Part shown: piece by piece, positions 7,313 to 14,725 of the stretch
How positions within the stretch are numbered: the stretch's first letter is position 1
Layout: each line of letters opens with the position of its first letter
NCBI GenBank assembly: GCA_958421035.1
Contig: CATZKS010000028.1
Location: 1-18,788, forward strand
Direction of reading: 5' to 3'
Source of the DNA: an uncultured Collinsella sp.
GTDB taxonomy: Bacteria > Actinomycetota > Coriobacteriia > Coriobacteriales > Coriobacteriaceae
DNA length: 18,788 bases
The notes under the pieces: model-generated
Databases searched by the model: none
The model's input: only the letters and a program-made list of their open reading frames with translations
What the model was told of the DNA's origin: nothing
Program-made: the position numbers and the translations under genes

Positions 7313-7342
7313 ATTATATAGCAACGGCCCCGCATCCGTCAG
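7313..7342 (-). promoter_or_regulatory. Candidate promoter of the MFS gene
   Basis: On the minus strand a perfect TATAAT -10 box (7313-7318) has a CTGACG -35 candidate (7337-7342) at 18 bases. The -35 box lies at the loop of the hairpin that follows feoAB, so terminator-like hairpin and promoter overlap. Confidence 0.55.
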
Positions 7343-7358
7343 TACAGATGCGGGGCCG
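7325..7358 (-). terminator. Hairpin after feoAB
   Basis: Perfect 12-bp stem (7325-7336 with 7347-7358, CGGCCCCGCATC) with a ten-base loop, about 40 bases past the feoAB stop. On the minus strand it is followed by TTGCTATATAAT rather than a T-tract, so termination may be weak; it may equally be a regulatory dyad over the MFS promoter. Confidence 0.55.
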
Positions 7359-7399
7359 AAAACAATTCGATACACAGAGGTTGCGCCGTCAATTCATAA

Positions 7400-9760
7400 C
7401 TAAGCCAACCCCAGCAATATGCCCGCCGAATGCACGACAAACGCCACGATCCAGGCAACGGCGACCTGAAACGCGAATACGGCCACGGCATAGCGCGCGC
7501 CCAACTCGCTCTTGACGGCGCCGATTGCCGCCACACAAGGCGGGTACAGCAATGTAAAGACCAAGAACACGTAGGCGGTAAACGGCGAAAACATGGTCGA
7601 CAGCGCCGCGGGCGACGTTGCGCCCAAAAGCACCGTGAGCGTCGAGATGACGCTCTCCTTGGCAATGAGCCCCGTGACGAGCGCCGTCGAGGCGCGCCAG
7701 TCGCCAAAGCCGAGCGGGGCCAACACCGGCGCGATGATGCTACCCAGACCGGCAAGCAGGCTTTGCGACTGGTCGGCGACCACGTTAAAGCGGATGTCGA
7801 ACGTCTGAAGGAACCAGATGACCACGGTCGCGGCAAAGATAATGGTAAAGGCCTTGGTGATGAAGTCCTTGGCCTTATCCCATGCCAGCATCACCGTCGT
7901 CTTGACGCTCGGCAGGCGGTAATTGGGGAGCTCCATGATAAACGGCACCGGGTCGCCCTTAAATGCCGTGCGGTTGAGCACCAAAGCCGCGACGCAGCCG
8001 ACCACGATACCGATCAGATAGAGCGAGACCATGGCGGGAACCGTCGCCTGCGGGAAAAACGCCCCGCACAGCAAGCCGTAAACCGGCAGCTTGGCTGAGC
8101 AGCTCATAAACGGCGTGAGCATGACCGTCATCTTGCGGTCGTGCTCGGATGGGAGCGTACGGGTCGACATGATAGCCGGCACGGTGCAGCCAAAACCGAC
8201 GAGCATGGGCACGAAACTGCGGCCCGACAGGCCAAAGCGACGCAACACCTTATCCATGACAAAGGCCACGCGCGCCATGTATCCGGAGTCTTCCAGAATG
8301 GAGAGGAACAAAAAGAGCACGACGATAATCGGCAGGAAGGTCAGCACACTGCCCACGCCCGTAAGCACGCCGTCGACAGCCAGCGAGCGCACCACGTCGT
8401 TGGTACCGAACGCCTTGAGGCCCGCATCGGCCGAGGCGATGATGGCAGCGATACCGTCCTCCATGAGTCCCTGCAACGCCGCGCCGATCACGCCAAACGT
8501 CAGCCAAAAGACGAGGCCCATGATCACCAGAAACGCCGGAATGGCTGTGTAACGACCTGTCAGGATGCGGTCAATCTTGACGGAGCGCACGTGCTCGCGG
8601 CTTTCGTGCGGCTTGACGACGCAACGCCCGCACACGTCGCCGATAAAGCTAAAACGCATATCGGCCAACGCAGATAGGCGGTCGGTGCCGGCCTCGCCCT
8701 CCATCTGGGTAATGATGTGCTCGATAGCGTCGAGCTCATTGCGATCCAGGTGAAGCGACTCGGTCACCAGCTCGTCGCCCTCGACCAGCTTGGTCGCCGC
8801 AAAGCGCACCGGGATGTGCGCCGTCACGGCATGGTCCTCGATCAGGTTAGCAATACCGTGGATGCAGCGATGCAGCGCACCGCCGTCCGGACCGTCGGGC
8901 GCGCAAAAGTCCAGGCGACCGGGGCGCTCGCGGAACCGCGCCACGTGCAAGGCATGATCCACCAACTCACCGATACCCTCGTTGCGAGCAGCGCTAATGG
9001 GGACAACGGGCACGCCCAACAGGCTCTCGAGCAGGTTGACGTCCACGGCGCCGCCGTTGGCGGTCACCTCGTCCATCATGTTGAGCGCGATGACCATAGG
9101 ACGGTCGAGCTCCATGAGCTGCAGTGTCAGGTACAGGTTACGCTCAATGTTGGTGGCATCAATGATGTCAATGATGGCGTCCGGGCGCTCGTCGAGGATG
9201 AACTGACGGCTCACGACCTCTTCGCCTGTGTACGGCGACAGGGAGTAAATGCCAGGCAGGTCGGTAACGCTCGCCTCGGGATGGTTGCGGATGGTGCCAT
9301 CTTTGCGGTCGACCGTCACGCCGGGAAAGTTACCGACGTGCTGGTTGGAGCCCGTCAGCTGGTTGAATAACGTGGTCTTGCCGCAGTTTTGGTTGCCGGC
9401 GAGGGCAAAGTGCAGAGGCGCGCCCTCGGGCACGGCCGTCTTTGCCGCACGGGGCGAATACGTCCCCTCGCCCAGGGCCGGATGCTCCGTCGTGCCGATT
9501 GCGGCGTTAGCGCGCGGACCCGTATCGGTGTCGTGAATACCCACAAGCTCGATGCGAGCGGCATCGTCCTTGCGCAGTGTCAACTCGTAGCCACGCAGGC
9601 GGATCTCGAGCGGGTCGCCCATGGGGGCGTACTTCATCATGGTGACTTCGGTGCCCGGCGTTAGACCCATGTCCAAAATATGCTGTCGGAGTGCCTGATC
9701 GTCCGATGCCACCGATGCGACAACGGCGTCCTTTCCAATCTCGAGTGTATCGAGCTTCAC
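7400..9760 (-). CDS. feoB: Ferrous iron transporter, FeoA-FeoB fusion
   Basis: 786 residues. FeoB imports Fe(II) across the cytoplasmic membrane. Residues 1-75 (MKLDTLEIGKDAVVASVASD onward) form a FeoA-like SH3 domain, joined by a linker of about 40 residues to the FeoB GTPase domain. Motifs: G1 GNQNCGKT (122-129, Cys where Ser is common), G2 GVTV with T149, G3 DLPG (167-170) and G4 NMMD (227-230). A helical spacer follows, then the membrane domain with the gate motifs FVPMLVGFGCTVPAIMSTRT and FMSCSAKLPVY. I place the start at GTG 9760 because GGGGGAGG lies nine bases ahead; the frame stays open 40 codons further upstream but without that support and through the operator region. Tandem dyads sit over the expected transcription start. 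Confidence 0.93.
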   Translation of the reverse strand: MKLDTLEIGKDAVVASVASDDQALRQHILDMGLTPGTEVTMMKYAPMGDPLEIRLRGYELTLRKDDAARIELVGIHDTDTGPRANAAIGTTEHPALGEGTYSPRAAKTAVPEGAPLHFALAGNQNCGKTTLFNQLTGSNQHVGNFPGVTVDRKDGTIRNHPEASVTDLPGIYSLSPYTGEEVVSRQFILDERPDAIIDIIDATNIERNLYLTLQLMELDRPMVIALNMMDEVTANGGAVDVNLLESLLGVPVVPISAARNEGIGELVDHALHVARFRERPGRLDFCAPDGPDGGALHRCIHGIANLIEDHAVTAHIPVRFAATKLVEGDELVTESLHLDRNELDAIEHIITQMEGEAGTDRLSALADMRFSFIGDVCGRCVVKPHESREHVRSVKIDRILTGRYTAIPAFLVIMGLVFWLTFGVIGAALQGLMEDGIAAIIASADAGLKAFGTNDVVRSLAVDGVLTGVGSVLTFLPIIVVLFLFLSILEDSGYMARVAFVMDKVLRRFGLSGRSFVPMLVGFGCTVPAIMSTRTLPSEHDRKMTVMLTPFMSCSAKLPVYGLLCGAFFPQATVPAMVSLYLIGIVVGCVAALVLNRTAFKGDPVPFIMELPNYRLPSVKTTVMLAWDKAKDFITKAFTIIFAATVVIWFLQTFDIRFNVVADQSQSLLAGLGSIIAPVLAPLGFGDWRASTALVTGLIAKESVISTLTVLLGATSPAALSTMFSPFTAYVFLVFTLLYPPCVAAIGAVKSELGARYAVAVFAFQVAVAWIVAFVVHSAGILLGLA

Positions 9761-9802
9761 GTCCGTGTTCCTCCCCCGGCGCCCACAGGGCGTTGTATTT
9801 AT

Positions 9803-9836
9803 GTTCACCATGGCTAACCGTTTGCCATGGCTAACC
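9803..9836. promoter_or_regulatory. Tandem operator-like dyads upstream of feoAB
   Basis: Two copies of a 16-bp imperfect palindrome centred on CCATGG lie 17 bp apart. On the minus strand they read GTTAGCCATGGCAAAC (9820-9835) and GTTAGCCATGGTGAAC (9803-9818), sharing GGTTAGCCATGG exactly. They lie just downstream of the likely -10 box, where a repressor would block initiation. Upstream of an iron transporter, a metal-responsive DtxR/IdeR-type regulator is the natural candidate; half-sites resemble TTAGGTTAG, but the spacing differs from the classic IdeR box. Confidence 0.55.
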
Positions 9837-9837
9837 A

Positions 9838-9843
9838 ATTTTA
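9838..9843 (-). promoter_or_regulatory. Candidate -10 box of feoAB
   Basis: TAAAAT on the minus strand, two bases upstream of the tandem dyads. No good -35 match is present at 16-18 bases (TGTTCA is the best), so the promoter may be activator-dependent or the assignment wrong. Confidence 0.35.
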
Positions 9844-9919
9844 AACTTACATGATAGCGTGAACACACAATGACGTTCAATCAGCAGATTGGCGCAATGG
9901 GGACAGGCAGGAGAGTTCA

Positions 9920-10120
9920 GGGCCATAGTTTCCCGATGAGGCCTCTCGGGGAAACTACATCCCAGAATTCTGGCTCGAAACGGGATATGGTTTCCCAAAC
10001 AGGCCTCTTACGGAAAATGCATCCCGGAATCCCCACTCGAAACGGGACGCACTTTCCCAGTCGAGGCCCTATGGGAAACTGCGTCCCACCTTGAAAGGCA
10101 AAACTGGGACGCAGTTTCCG
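9920..10120. repeat. Tandem array of 44-bp palindromes with 62-bp period
   Basis: Units start at 9920, 9982, 10044 and 10106, exactly 62 bp apart. Each of the first three is a 44-bp imperfect palindrome that starts with GGG and ends with CCC, with a central AGGCC; the following spacer is exactly 18 bp. The arms approximate GGGACGCAGTTTCCC and its complement; unit 3 matches 14 of 15 positions. The fourth unit has only the left arm (10106-10119) and then stops. The two 18-bp spacers after units 1 and 2 share GGCTCGAAAC/CCACTCGAAAC-type ends, while the third differs. The array lies between the hydrolase terminator-like hairpin and the feoAB promoter region. Function unknown. Confidence 0.85.
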
Positions 10121-10139
10121 GGCGGGGCATCAAAAACAA

Positions 10140-10204
10140 AGTTGCGGTGGAATAGTTCCTGGATGGGCTGGTTGATGCCCCAGATCGGAACTATTTCACC
10201 GCAA
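10140..10204. repeat. Repeated long hairpin, copy 2 (probable terminator after the hydrolase gene)
   Basis: The left arm (10140-10159) is identical to the first 20 bases of the copy at 6001. The right arm (10187-10204) pairs with it except for one position that is a G-T wobble on the plus-strand RNA. The loop sequence is unrelated to copy 1. It lies 30 bases past the hydrolase stop; on the minus strand the stem is followed by TTTGTTTTTG. This is the same position and polarity relative to the upstream gene as copy 1. Confidence 0.85.
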
Positions 10205-10233
10205 GTTATTGAAGGGCTGGGATGCCCGTCCTC

Positions 10234-11133
10234 TTACAGATGGCGCTCCAGGAAGCGGAAGGCTAGGCGAATCCAAGGACGGACTGCCACCTGCTTGTCC
10301 TCGTTGTCGACCGCGGTGTTGGCGTTGCCGAGCGAAAGGCCGTGACCACCCTGGTCGAAGACGTGCATCTCGCATGCAACGCCCTCCTCGGCCATGCGCT
10401 GCGCAAACGGGTAGACCTGCGCGATCGGCGCCGTCTTGTCGTCGGACACGCCCCACACAAAGGTCGGTGGCATCTGACGCGAAACATGCGTGGTGGGGCA
10501 GATGTCGGCCAGATGCTCGTCAGTCGCCTCGCCGCCCGTCACCATCGACAGGTAGTCGTTGAGCAAATCGCGCCCCGTCTTGCCGCCCGTCTTGGGCACA
10601 CGCAAGTCAATGCGCGGATCGCGCGTCTGCATGTCGCGCACATAGGCAAAGTCGAGCAATGGATAGCCCAGCACCACGGCATCGGGACGAATGTCGTCCG
10701 GACGCGCCCCGGCAAGTGCCGCGAAGGGGCCGGTCTTCCACTGTGTTGCCAGCGAGGCGCAAATCATGCCGCCAGCAGAAAAGCCCACGACGCACACGCG
10801 CTTGGGATCGACATGCCACTCGTCAGCGTTGGCGCGCACCGTGGCGACCATCTTGGCAAGATCTGCCTGCGGGTGCGGAAAACTTACGTCACCCGTGCCG
10901 CTCGTCACATAGTTGAGCACAAAGGCCTGGTAGCCGTGATCCAAAAACGCAAACGCCACGGGATCCTGCTCATGCGGAGCGATATGCGTAAACGCACCTC
11001 CGCCACAGATAATCACGGCAGGGCGGCGGCCATTCGGTTTATCGGGCAGCGGCTCGGCACCCAAATACGTAAAGGTCGCCGGATATTCCTCGGTCGGCTC
11101 CTCGCCCCACAGCGCATGGTTCTCGACAATCAT
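10234..11133 (-). CDS. Alpha/beta hydrolase (acetyl-esterase / BD-FAE-like)
   Basis: 299 residues of an alpha/beta-hydrolase-fold carboxylester hydrolase. PAVIICGGGAFTHIAPHEQD (39-58) is the oxyanion-hole region, a variant of the HGGG motif. GFSAGG (117-122) contains nucleophile S119, the Asp is in WGVSDDKTAP (D231 or D232), and the His is H264 in FDQGGHGLS. This layout matches the dienelactone hydrolase / acetyl xylan esterase / lipase class; the natural ester is unknown. No signal peptide, so probably cytoplasmic. The start is MIVENHAL, because GAAGGGAG lies five bases ahead; the same frame stays open for 69 codons more upstream without support. It diverges from the EIIA gene across 243 bp. 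Confidence 0.9.
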   Translation of the reverse strand: MIVENHALWGEEPTEEYPATFTYLGAEPLPDKPNGRRPAVIICGGGAFTHIAPHEQDPVAFAFLDHGYQAFVLNYVTSGTGDVSFPHPQADLAKMVATVRANADEWHVDPKRVCVVGFSAGGMICASLATQWKTGPFAALAGARPDDIRPDAVVLGYPLLDFAYVRDMQTRDPRIDLRVPKTGGKTGRDLLNDYLSMVTGGEATDEHLADICPTTHVSRQMPPTFVWGVSDDKTAPIAQVYPFAQRMAEEGVACEMHVFDQGGHGLSLGNANTAVDNEDKQVAVRPWIRLAFRFLERHL

Positions 11134-11259
11134 ATGTGCTCCCTTCGCGCAAATTAAGCGCCCTTGTTTTTTGCCTTCAAGCGTACCCCACTTGAACCCG
11201 TGGCGCAGAAACACTCCGGCAATAAGTTTCCCTTCAACTGATATATCACATAATCCCAG

Positions 11260-11288
11260 TTCAGAGGTATCTTTGAGCAGCGTAGAAT
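11260..11288 (+). promoter_or_regulatory. Candidate promoter of the EIIA gene
   Basis: TTCAGA (11260-11265) and TAGAAT (11283-11288) are separated by 17 bases on the plus strand. A second possibility is TTGACC at 11296-11301 with TATGAA 15 bases later. Confidence 0.5.
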
Positions 11289-11318
11289 AGGGGCGTTGAC
11301 CAAGCCGCGAAACACATA

Positions 11319-11330
11319 TGAAACGTTTCC
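11319..11330. promoter_or_regulatory. cre/LacI-type dyad in the EIIA leader
   Basis: TGAAACGTTTCC contains the perfect 10-bp palindrome GAAACGTTTC with a central CG, the hallmark of operators bound by LacI-family regulators including CcpA. It lies about 30 bases downstream of the -10 candidate, where a bound repressor would act as a roadblock. The spacing is two bases shorter than the usual Firmicutes cre consensus. Confidence 0.4.
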
Positions 11331-11376
11331 GGCAAACCAAACGCGCGATATGCGCCTATTTAAGTTGGAGGCAACT

Positions 11377-11940
11377 ATGGGTCTGCTCGATTCGCTTAAG
11401 TCCACCTTCACCTCGACCGGCGAGGCGTCCGTTCCGCCCGCAGCAAGCTTCGCTACCCGCGAAGGCGTCATCTATGCCCCCGTCAACGGCGTGCTCGTCA
11501 ACCTGAACGAGGTTCCCGACGAGACGATCGCCTCGGGCATGCTTGGCCAGGGCTATGGCATCGAGCCCATTACCGGCACCATCTATGCGCCCGCCAACGG
11601 CCGCATCGGTGCCACCACTGTCACCAACCACTCCATCGGCATGATTACCGAGGACGGCCTGCGCGTGTTCATCCATGTTGGCCTGGGCACCGTGGAAATG
11701 AACGGCAAGGGTTTTGCCCGCTTTGTCGAGATGGGCGATGTGGTCAAGGCAGGCCAGCCGCTCATCAGCTTCGACCGCGAGGCCCTTAAGGCCGCTGGTC
11801 ACGAGGACATCGTGACCGTCATCGTCTCCGAGCTCGATCGTCTTAAGAGCATCGACCATGTCGGCGAGTCTGGAACGCTTATCGGCGGCAACCCGCTCGT
11901 CAAGCTTGGCGACCCGCTGCTGGTTGCCAAGACCAAGTAG
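11377..11940 (+). CDS. PTS glucose-family EIIA protein (Crr-like)
   Basis: 187 residues, a standalone EIIA of the glucose/sucrose superfamily. It accepts phosphate from HPr and passes it to an EIIB domain; in some bacteria it also signals carbon status. The family pattern is clear: VIYAPVNGVLVNLNEVPDE (31-49), MLGQGYGIEP (55-64), then HSIGMITEDG with H85 and VFIHVGLGTVEMNGKGF with phospho-acceptor H100. No EIIB or EIIC domain follows, so it must serve a permease elsewhere. The start is at MGLLDSLKS, five bases after GGAGG; an upstream in-frame start lacks this. The unit ends in a strong terminator and is probably monocistronic. Confidence 0.93.
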   Translation: MGLLDSLKSTFTSTGEASVPPAASFATREGVIYAPVNGVLVNLNEVPDETIASGMLGQGYGIEPITGTIYAPANGRIGATTVTNHSIGMITEDGLRVFIHVGLGTVEMNGKGFARFVEMGDVVKAGQPLISFDREALKAAGHEDIVTVIVSELDRLKSIDHVGESGTLIGGNPLVKLGDPLLVAKTK

Positions 11941-11978
11941 CCAGGCCCCGCGCCACACAGCCAAAAGGCACCACGCCA

Positions 11979-12011
11979 AGCGCCCGCGACCATTTGGCCG
12001 CGGGCGCTTTT
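11979..12011 (+). terminator. Intrinsic terminator after the EIIA gene
   Basis: Perfect 10-bp stem AGCGCCCGCG/CGCGGGCGCT (11979-11988 with 11999-12008) with a ten-base loop and a TTTT tail, about 40 bases past the stop. Confidence 0.9.
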
Positions 12012-12068
12012 CGTTTGAAAACCATCCCGCCAATGCCTTATCTGCATAGCCCAAATGAACCGAGCTGC

Positions 12069-12074
12069 TAGAAT
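12069..12074 (+). promoter_or_regulatory. Candidate -10 box of asnS
   Basis: TAGAAT 46 bases ahead of the GTG start. No good -35 match is visible 16-18 bases upstream, so the call is weak. Confidence 0.35.
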
Positions 12075-12120
12075 ACCGAACTGTATGGATAACTATCATT
12101 CAACCGTTATGGGAGGATAC

Positions 12121-13524
12121 GTGAACCGCACCAAAATCGCGCAGCTCTACGCCGATGCCGAGTCGCTCGGCGGCCAGACTGTCACCGTCGCCGGCTGGGT
12201 CAAGTCCGTCCGCGACATGAAAAACTTTGGCTTTGTTACGCTCAACGACGGCAGCTGCTTCCGCGACCTGCAGGTCGTCATGAACCGCGAGGCACTCGAC
12301 AACTACGACGAGATCGCCCACCAAAACGTCTCGGCCGCACTCATTTGCACCGGCACCGTCAAGCTGACCCCCGATGCGCCCCAGCCTTTCGAGCTTTCTG
12401 CCACTTCCATCGAGGTCGAGGGCACGAGCGCCCCGGACTACCCGCTGCAGAAGAAGCGCGCAACCGTCGAGTTCCTGCGCACCCAGCAGCACCTGCGCCC
12501 GCGTACTAACCTGTTCCGCGCCGTGTTCCGCATCCGCTCTGTCGCGGCTGCCGCCATCCACCGCTTCTTCCAGGAGCAGGGCTTTGTCTACGTCAACACC
12601 CCCATCATCACCACGAGTGACTGCGAGGGCGCCGGCGAGATGTTCCGCGTGACCACGCTCGATCCCAAAAATCCGCCCCTCACCGAGTCCGGCGAGGTCG
12701 ACTGGAGCCAGGACTTCTTTGGCAAGCACGCGAGCCTCACCGTGTCCGGCCAGCTCAATGCCGAGAACTTTGCCATGGCCTTTGGCGACGTGTACACCTT
12801 TGGCCCCACCTTCCGCGCCGAAAACTCCAACACCACGCGCCACGCCGCCGAGTTTTGGATGATTGAGCCCGAGATGGCCTTTGCCGATCTGAACGACTAC
12901 ATGGATAACGCCGAGGCCATGCTCAAGTACGTCCTTAAGGACGTTATGGCCACCTGTCCCGACGAGCTCAACATGCTCAACAAGTTTGTGGACAAGGGCC
13001 TGATCGAGCGCCTGGACCACGTCGCCAACTCCGACTTTGCCCGCGTCACCTATACCGAGGCCGTCGAAATCCTGGAGCAGGCCGTCGCCGCCGGCCACAA
13101 GTTTGACTATCCCGTGAGCTGGGGCATCGACCTGCAAACCGAGCACGAGCGTTTCCTGACCGAGGAGCACTTTAAGCGCCCGACCTTCGTGACCGACTAC
13201 CCGGCAGAGATCAAGGCCTTCTACATGCGCATGAACGACGACGGTAAGACCGTCGCCGCCGCCGACTGCCTGGTGCCGGGCATCGGCGAGATCATCGGTG
13301 GCTCCCAGCGCGAGGAGCGCCTGGATCTGCTCGAGGCCCGCATCAAGGACCTGGGCATGAATCCCGAGCAGTACAAGTACTACCTTGACCTGCGCCGCTA
13401 CGGTTCCTGCAAGCACGCCGGCTACGGTCTGGGCTTCGAGCGCTTGGTGATGTACCTCACCGGCGTGGGCAACATCCGCGACGTCCTGCCGCACCCGCGC
13501 ACCGTGGGCAACGCCGACTTCTAA
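12121..13524 (+). CDS. asnS: Asparaginyl-tRNA synthetase
   Basis: 467 residues, close to the 466 of the E. coli enzyme. It charges tRNA-Asn with asparagine using ATP. The N-terminal OB-fold anticodon-binding domain (about 1-105) contains VAGWVKSVRDMKNFGFVTLN and FRDLQVV. The class II catalytic core follows: the motif 1 region around VNTPIITTSDCEGAGEMF (158-175), motif 2 around FRAENSNTTRHAAEFW (231-246), and motif 3 GYGLGFERLVMYLTG (about 434-448), ending RDVLPHPRTVGNADF. NxN-type AsnRS features rather than AspRS are seen in GEMFRVTTL and the short motif 2 insertion. The start is GTG 12121, directly after GGGAGG; an upstream ATG in frame has no binding site. A long antisense frame across this gene is a codon-bias artefact. 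Confidence 0.97.
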   Translation: MNRTKIAQLYADAESLGGQTVTVAGWVKSVRDMKNFGFVTLNDGSCFRDLQVVMNREALDNYDEIAHQNVSAALICTGTVKLTPDAPQPFELSATSIEVEGTSAPDYPLQKKRATVEFLRTQQHLRPRTNLFRAVFRIRSVAAAAIHRFFQEQGFVYVNTPIITTSDCEGAGEMFRVTTLDPKNPPLTESGEVDWSQDFFGKHASLTVSGQLNAENFAMAFGDVYTFGPTFRAENSNTTRHAAEFWMIEPEMAFADLNDYMDNAEAMLKYVLKDVMATCPDELNMLNKFVDKGLIERLDHVANSDFARVTYTEAVEILEQAVAAGHKFDYPVSWGIDLQTEHERFLTEEHFKRPTFVTDYPAEIKAFYMRMNDDGKTVAAADCLVPGIGEIIGGSQREERLDLLEARIKDLGMNPEQYKYYLDLRRYGSCKHAGYGLGFERLVMYLTGVGNIRDVLPHPRTVGNADF

Positions 13525-13570
13525 TCGTCGGACGCTAGCTCGCGTCGCCACACGCCAACGCTCATCGCAC

Positions 13571-13606
13571 AAGCGCCTCTCGACATCGGTCGAGAGACGC
13601 TTTTTT
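13571..13606 (+). terminator. Intrinsic terminator after asnS
   Basis: AAGCG-CCTCTCGAC pairs with GTCGAGAG-CGCTT around a short loop with one small bulge, followed by TTTTTT, about 50 bases past the asnS stop. Confidence 0.9.
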
Positions 13607-13782
13607 CAACAGTATCCGTCAAGCTTTTGGCAAGTTTTTGGTCAGTCGAGCAAGGCTGTTGAAAACTCGACCCGCCGTTTGCCGACGACTACCGACCGCC
13701 CAGAGCGCCCCGCGCCCCTGGGAAAGCCCCACGTCCTAGGATCCATACCGTCGCCACCCAAAACGGAAAGGACGTGGGCACC

Positions 13783-14565
13783 ATGACCGAAACCGCTGTT
13801 GAAACCTACGACACCACGGCTAGAGGCGCCGCCTCGATGGCAGCCTATCGCGCCGTTCGCATCCTGCAACTATTAAGCGAGAACACCGGCGAGGACAAGG
13901 CCATGCTTTCCGATGAGTTGATCCGGTGCCTCGCCCATCCCGACGACCCCGCCCGCATGCCCATCTCGGCGGCGCGGCGCAGCATCTACACCGCCATCTC
14001 CGCGCTTCGCCATGCCGGATACGAAATTGAGTACAAGCGCGGCGTGGGGTATCGGCTCTTGTCCCGTCCGCTCACCGACGAAGAGATCATCCGGCTCCAC
14101 GGCATGGTCATGCGCAACCGCTCTACGCCCATCGCCATTCGAAAAAGCATGGCGCAGCACTTGGTCGCCATGGCGAGCGCCGACGTTCGCGGCTACCTCG
14201 ATGCACCCGAGCCCGCTCCAAGTGCCGGCAGCAAATCCACCAAGGCCAGGCGCACGCCCGTCAAGCGCATCGACACCTGCGAGCTCATCGAGCAGGCCAT
14301 CGACCACGGAACCACGGTGAGTTTTGATATTTCGAGCGTCACGGCACGTGGCGAAACCGAGGTAGCACGGATGACACTCCGCCCCTTTGCCATCAAGCAA
14401 CGAGACGGCATCTCGTATTTGCTGGGAACGGTCTATGACGCCCGAGGCACCGATGACACGCTGCGTACCGTAGAGATTGGCCGGATGAGAAACGTCACCA
14501 CGCGTCTCCTCGACGGCAAGAAGCTCTTCGCCGCCCTGGACGAAGAGGACGCCTCCGCCGCATAA
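13783..14565 (+). CDS. WYL-domain helix-turn-helix transcriptional regulator
   Basis: 260 residues. The N-terminal part (about 20-95) is a winged-helix DNA-binding region: YRAVRILQLLSENTGEDKAM, then ISAARRSIYTAISALRHAGY as recognition helix area and EIEYKRGVGYRLL as wing. A low-complexity linker rich in Pro/Ala/Ser (about 140-162) leads to a WYL-type ligand-sensing domain (about 164-240), with VSFDISS, TLRPFAIKQRDGISYLLGT and LRTVEIGRMRNV in the expected order. WYL regulators respond to small or nucleic-acid-like ligands; this ligand and target are unknown. The start is ATG 13783, ten bases after AAAGGA; the in-frame GTG three codons earlier abuts that site too closely. It sits upstream of the ABC importer genes in the same direction, but the importer has its own promoter. 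Confidence 0.85.
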   Translation: MTETAVETYDTTARGAASMAAYRAVRILQLLSENTGEDKAMLSDELIRCLAHPDDPARMPISAARRSIYTAISALRHAGYEIEYKRGVGYRLLSRPLTDEEIIRLHGMVMRNRSTPIAIRKSMAQHLVAMASADVRGYLDAPEPAPSAGSKSTKARRTPVKRIDTCELIEQAIDHGTTVSFDISSVTARGETEVARMTLRPFAIKQRDGISYLLGTVYDARGTDDTLRTVEIGRMRNVTTRLLDGKKLFAALDEEDASAA

Positions 14566-14634
14566 GAACCTCCGCCGTCCATTCGACTACCCGTACCGCC
14601 CATCCGGTTCTGTATTAAAAAACCCGCCAGGTTA

Positions 14635-14662
14635 TTGTAAAAATGGACATCCGCGCTACTAT
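14635..14662 (+). promoter_or_regulatory. Promoter of the ABC importer lipoprotein gene
   Basis: TTGTAA (14635-14640) and TACTAT (14657-14662) with a 16-base spacer. A small hairpin with TGCACT/AGTGCA arms (14672 to about 14689) lies in the untranslated leader just downstream. Confidence 0.65.
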
Positions 14663-14725
14663 AGTTCCACTTGCACTTTGTTTGAGTGCAGTGTTTCCAG
14701 CCATTTCTATACTGGGGGTAACGAT

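Noticed and set aside
9920..10120. Possible CRISPR array
   Set aside because: Repeats are degenerate 44-bp palindromes, spacers are only 18 bp and partly alike, and no cas genes are nearby.
11134..11259. Promoter of the hydrolase gene (TTGAAG, 17 bases, TTAATT on the minus strand)
   Set aside because: The -10 match is poor and other pairs fit equally badly; not reported as a feature.
12100..13572. 490-codon open frame antisense to asnS
   Set aside because: It mirrors the whole asnS gene, has no ribosome binding site and has a biased Val/Gly/Ala/Asp composition expected from antisense of GC-rich codons.
13607..13770. Structured or phage-like element between asnS and the WYL gene
   Set aside because: Only a 6-bp GTCGAG/CTCGAC dyad and a loose TTTTGG repeat are visible; too weak to call.
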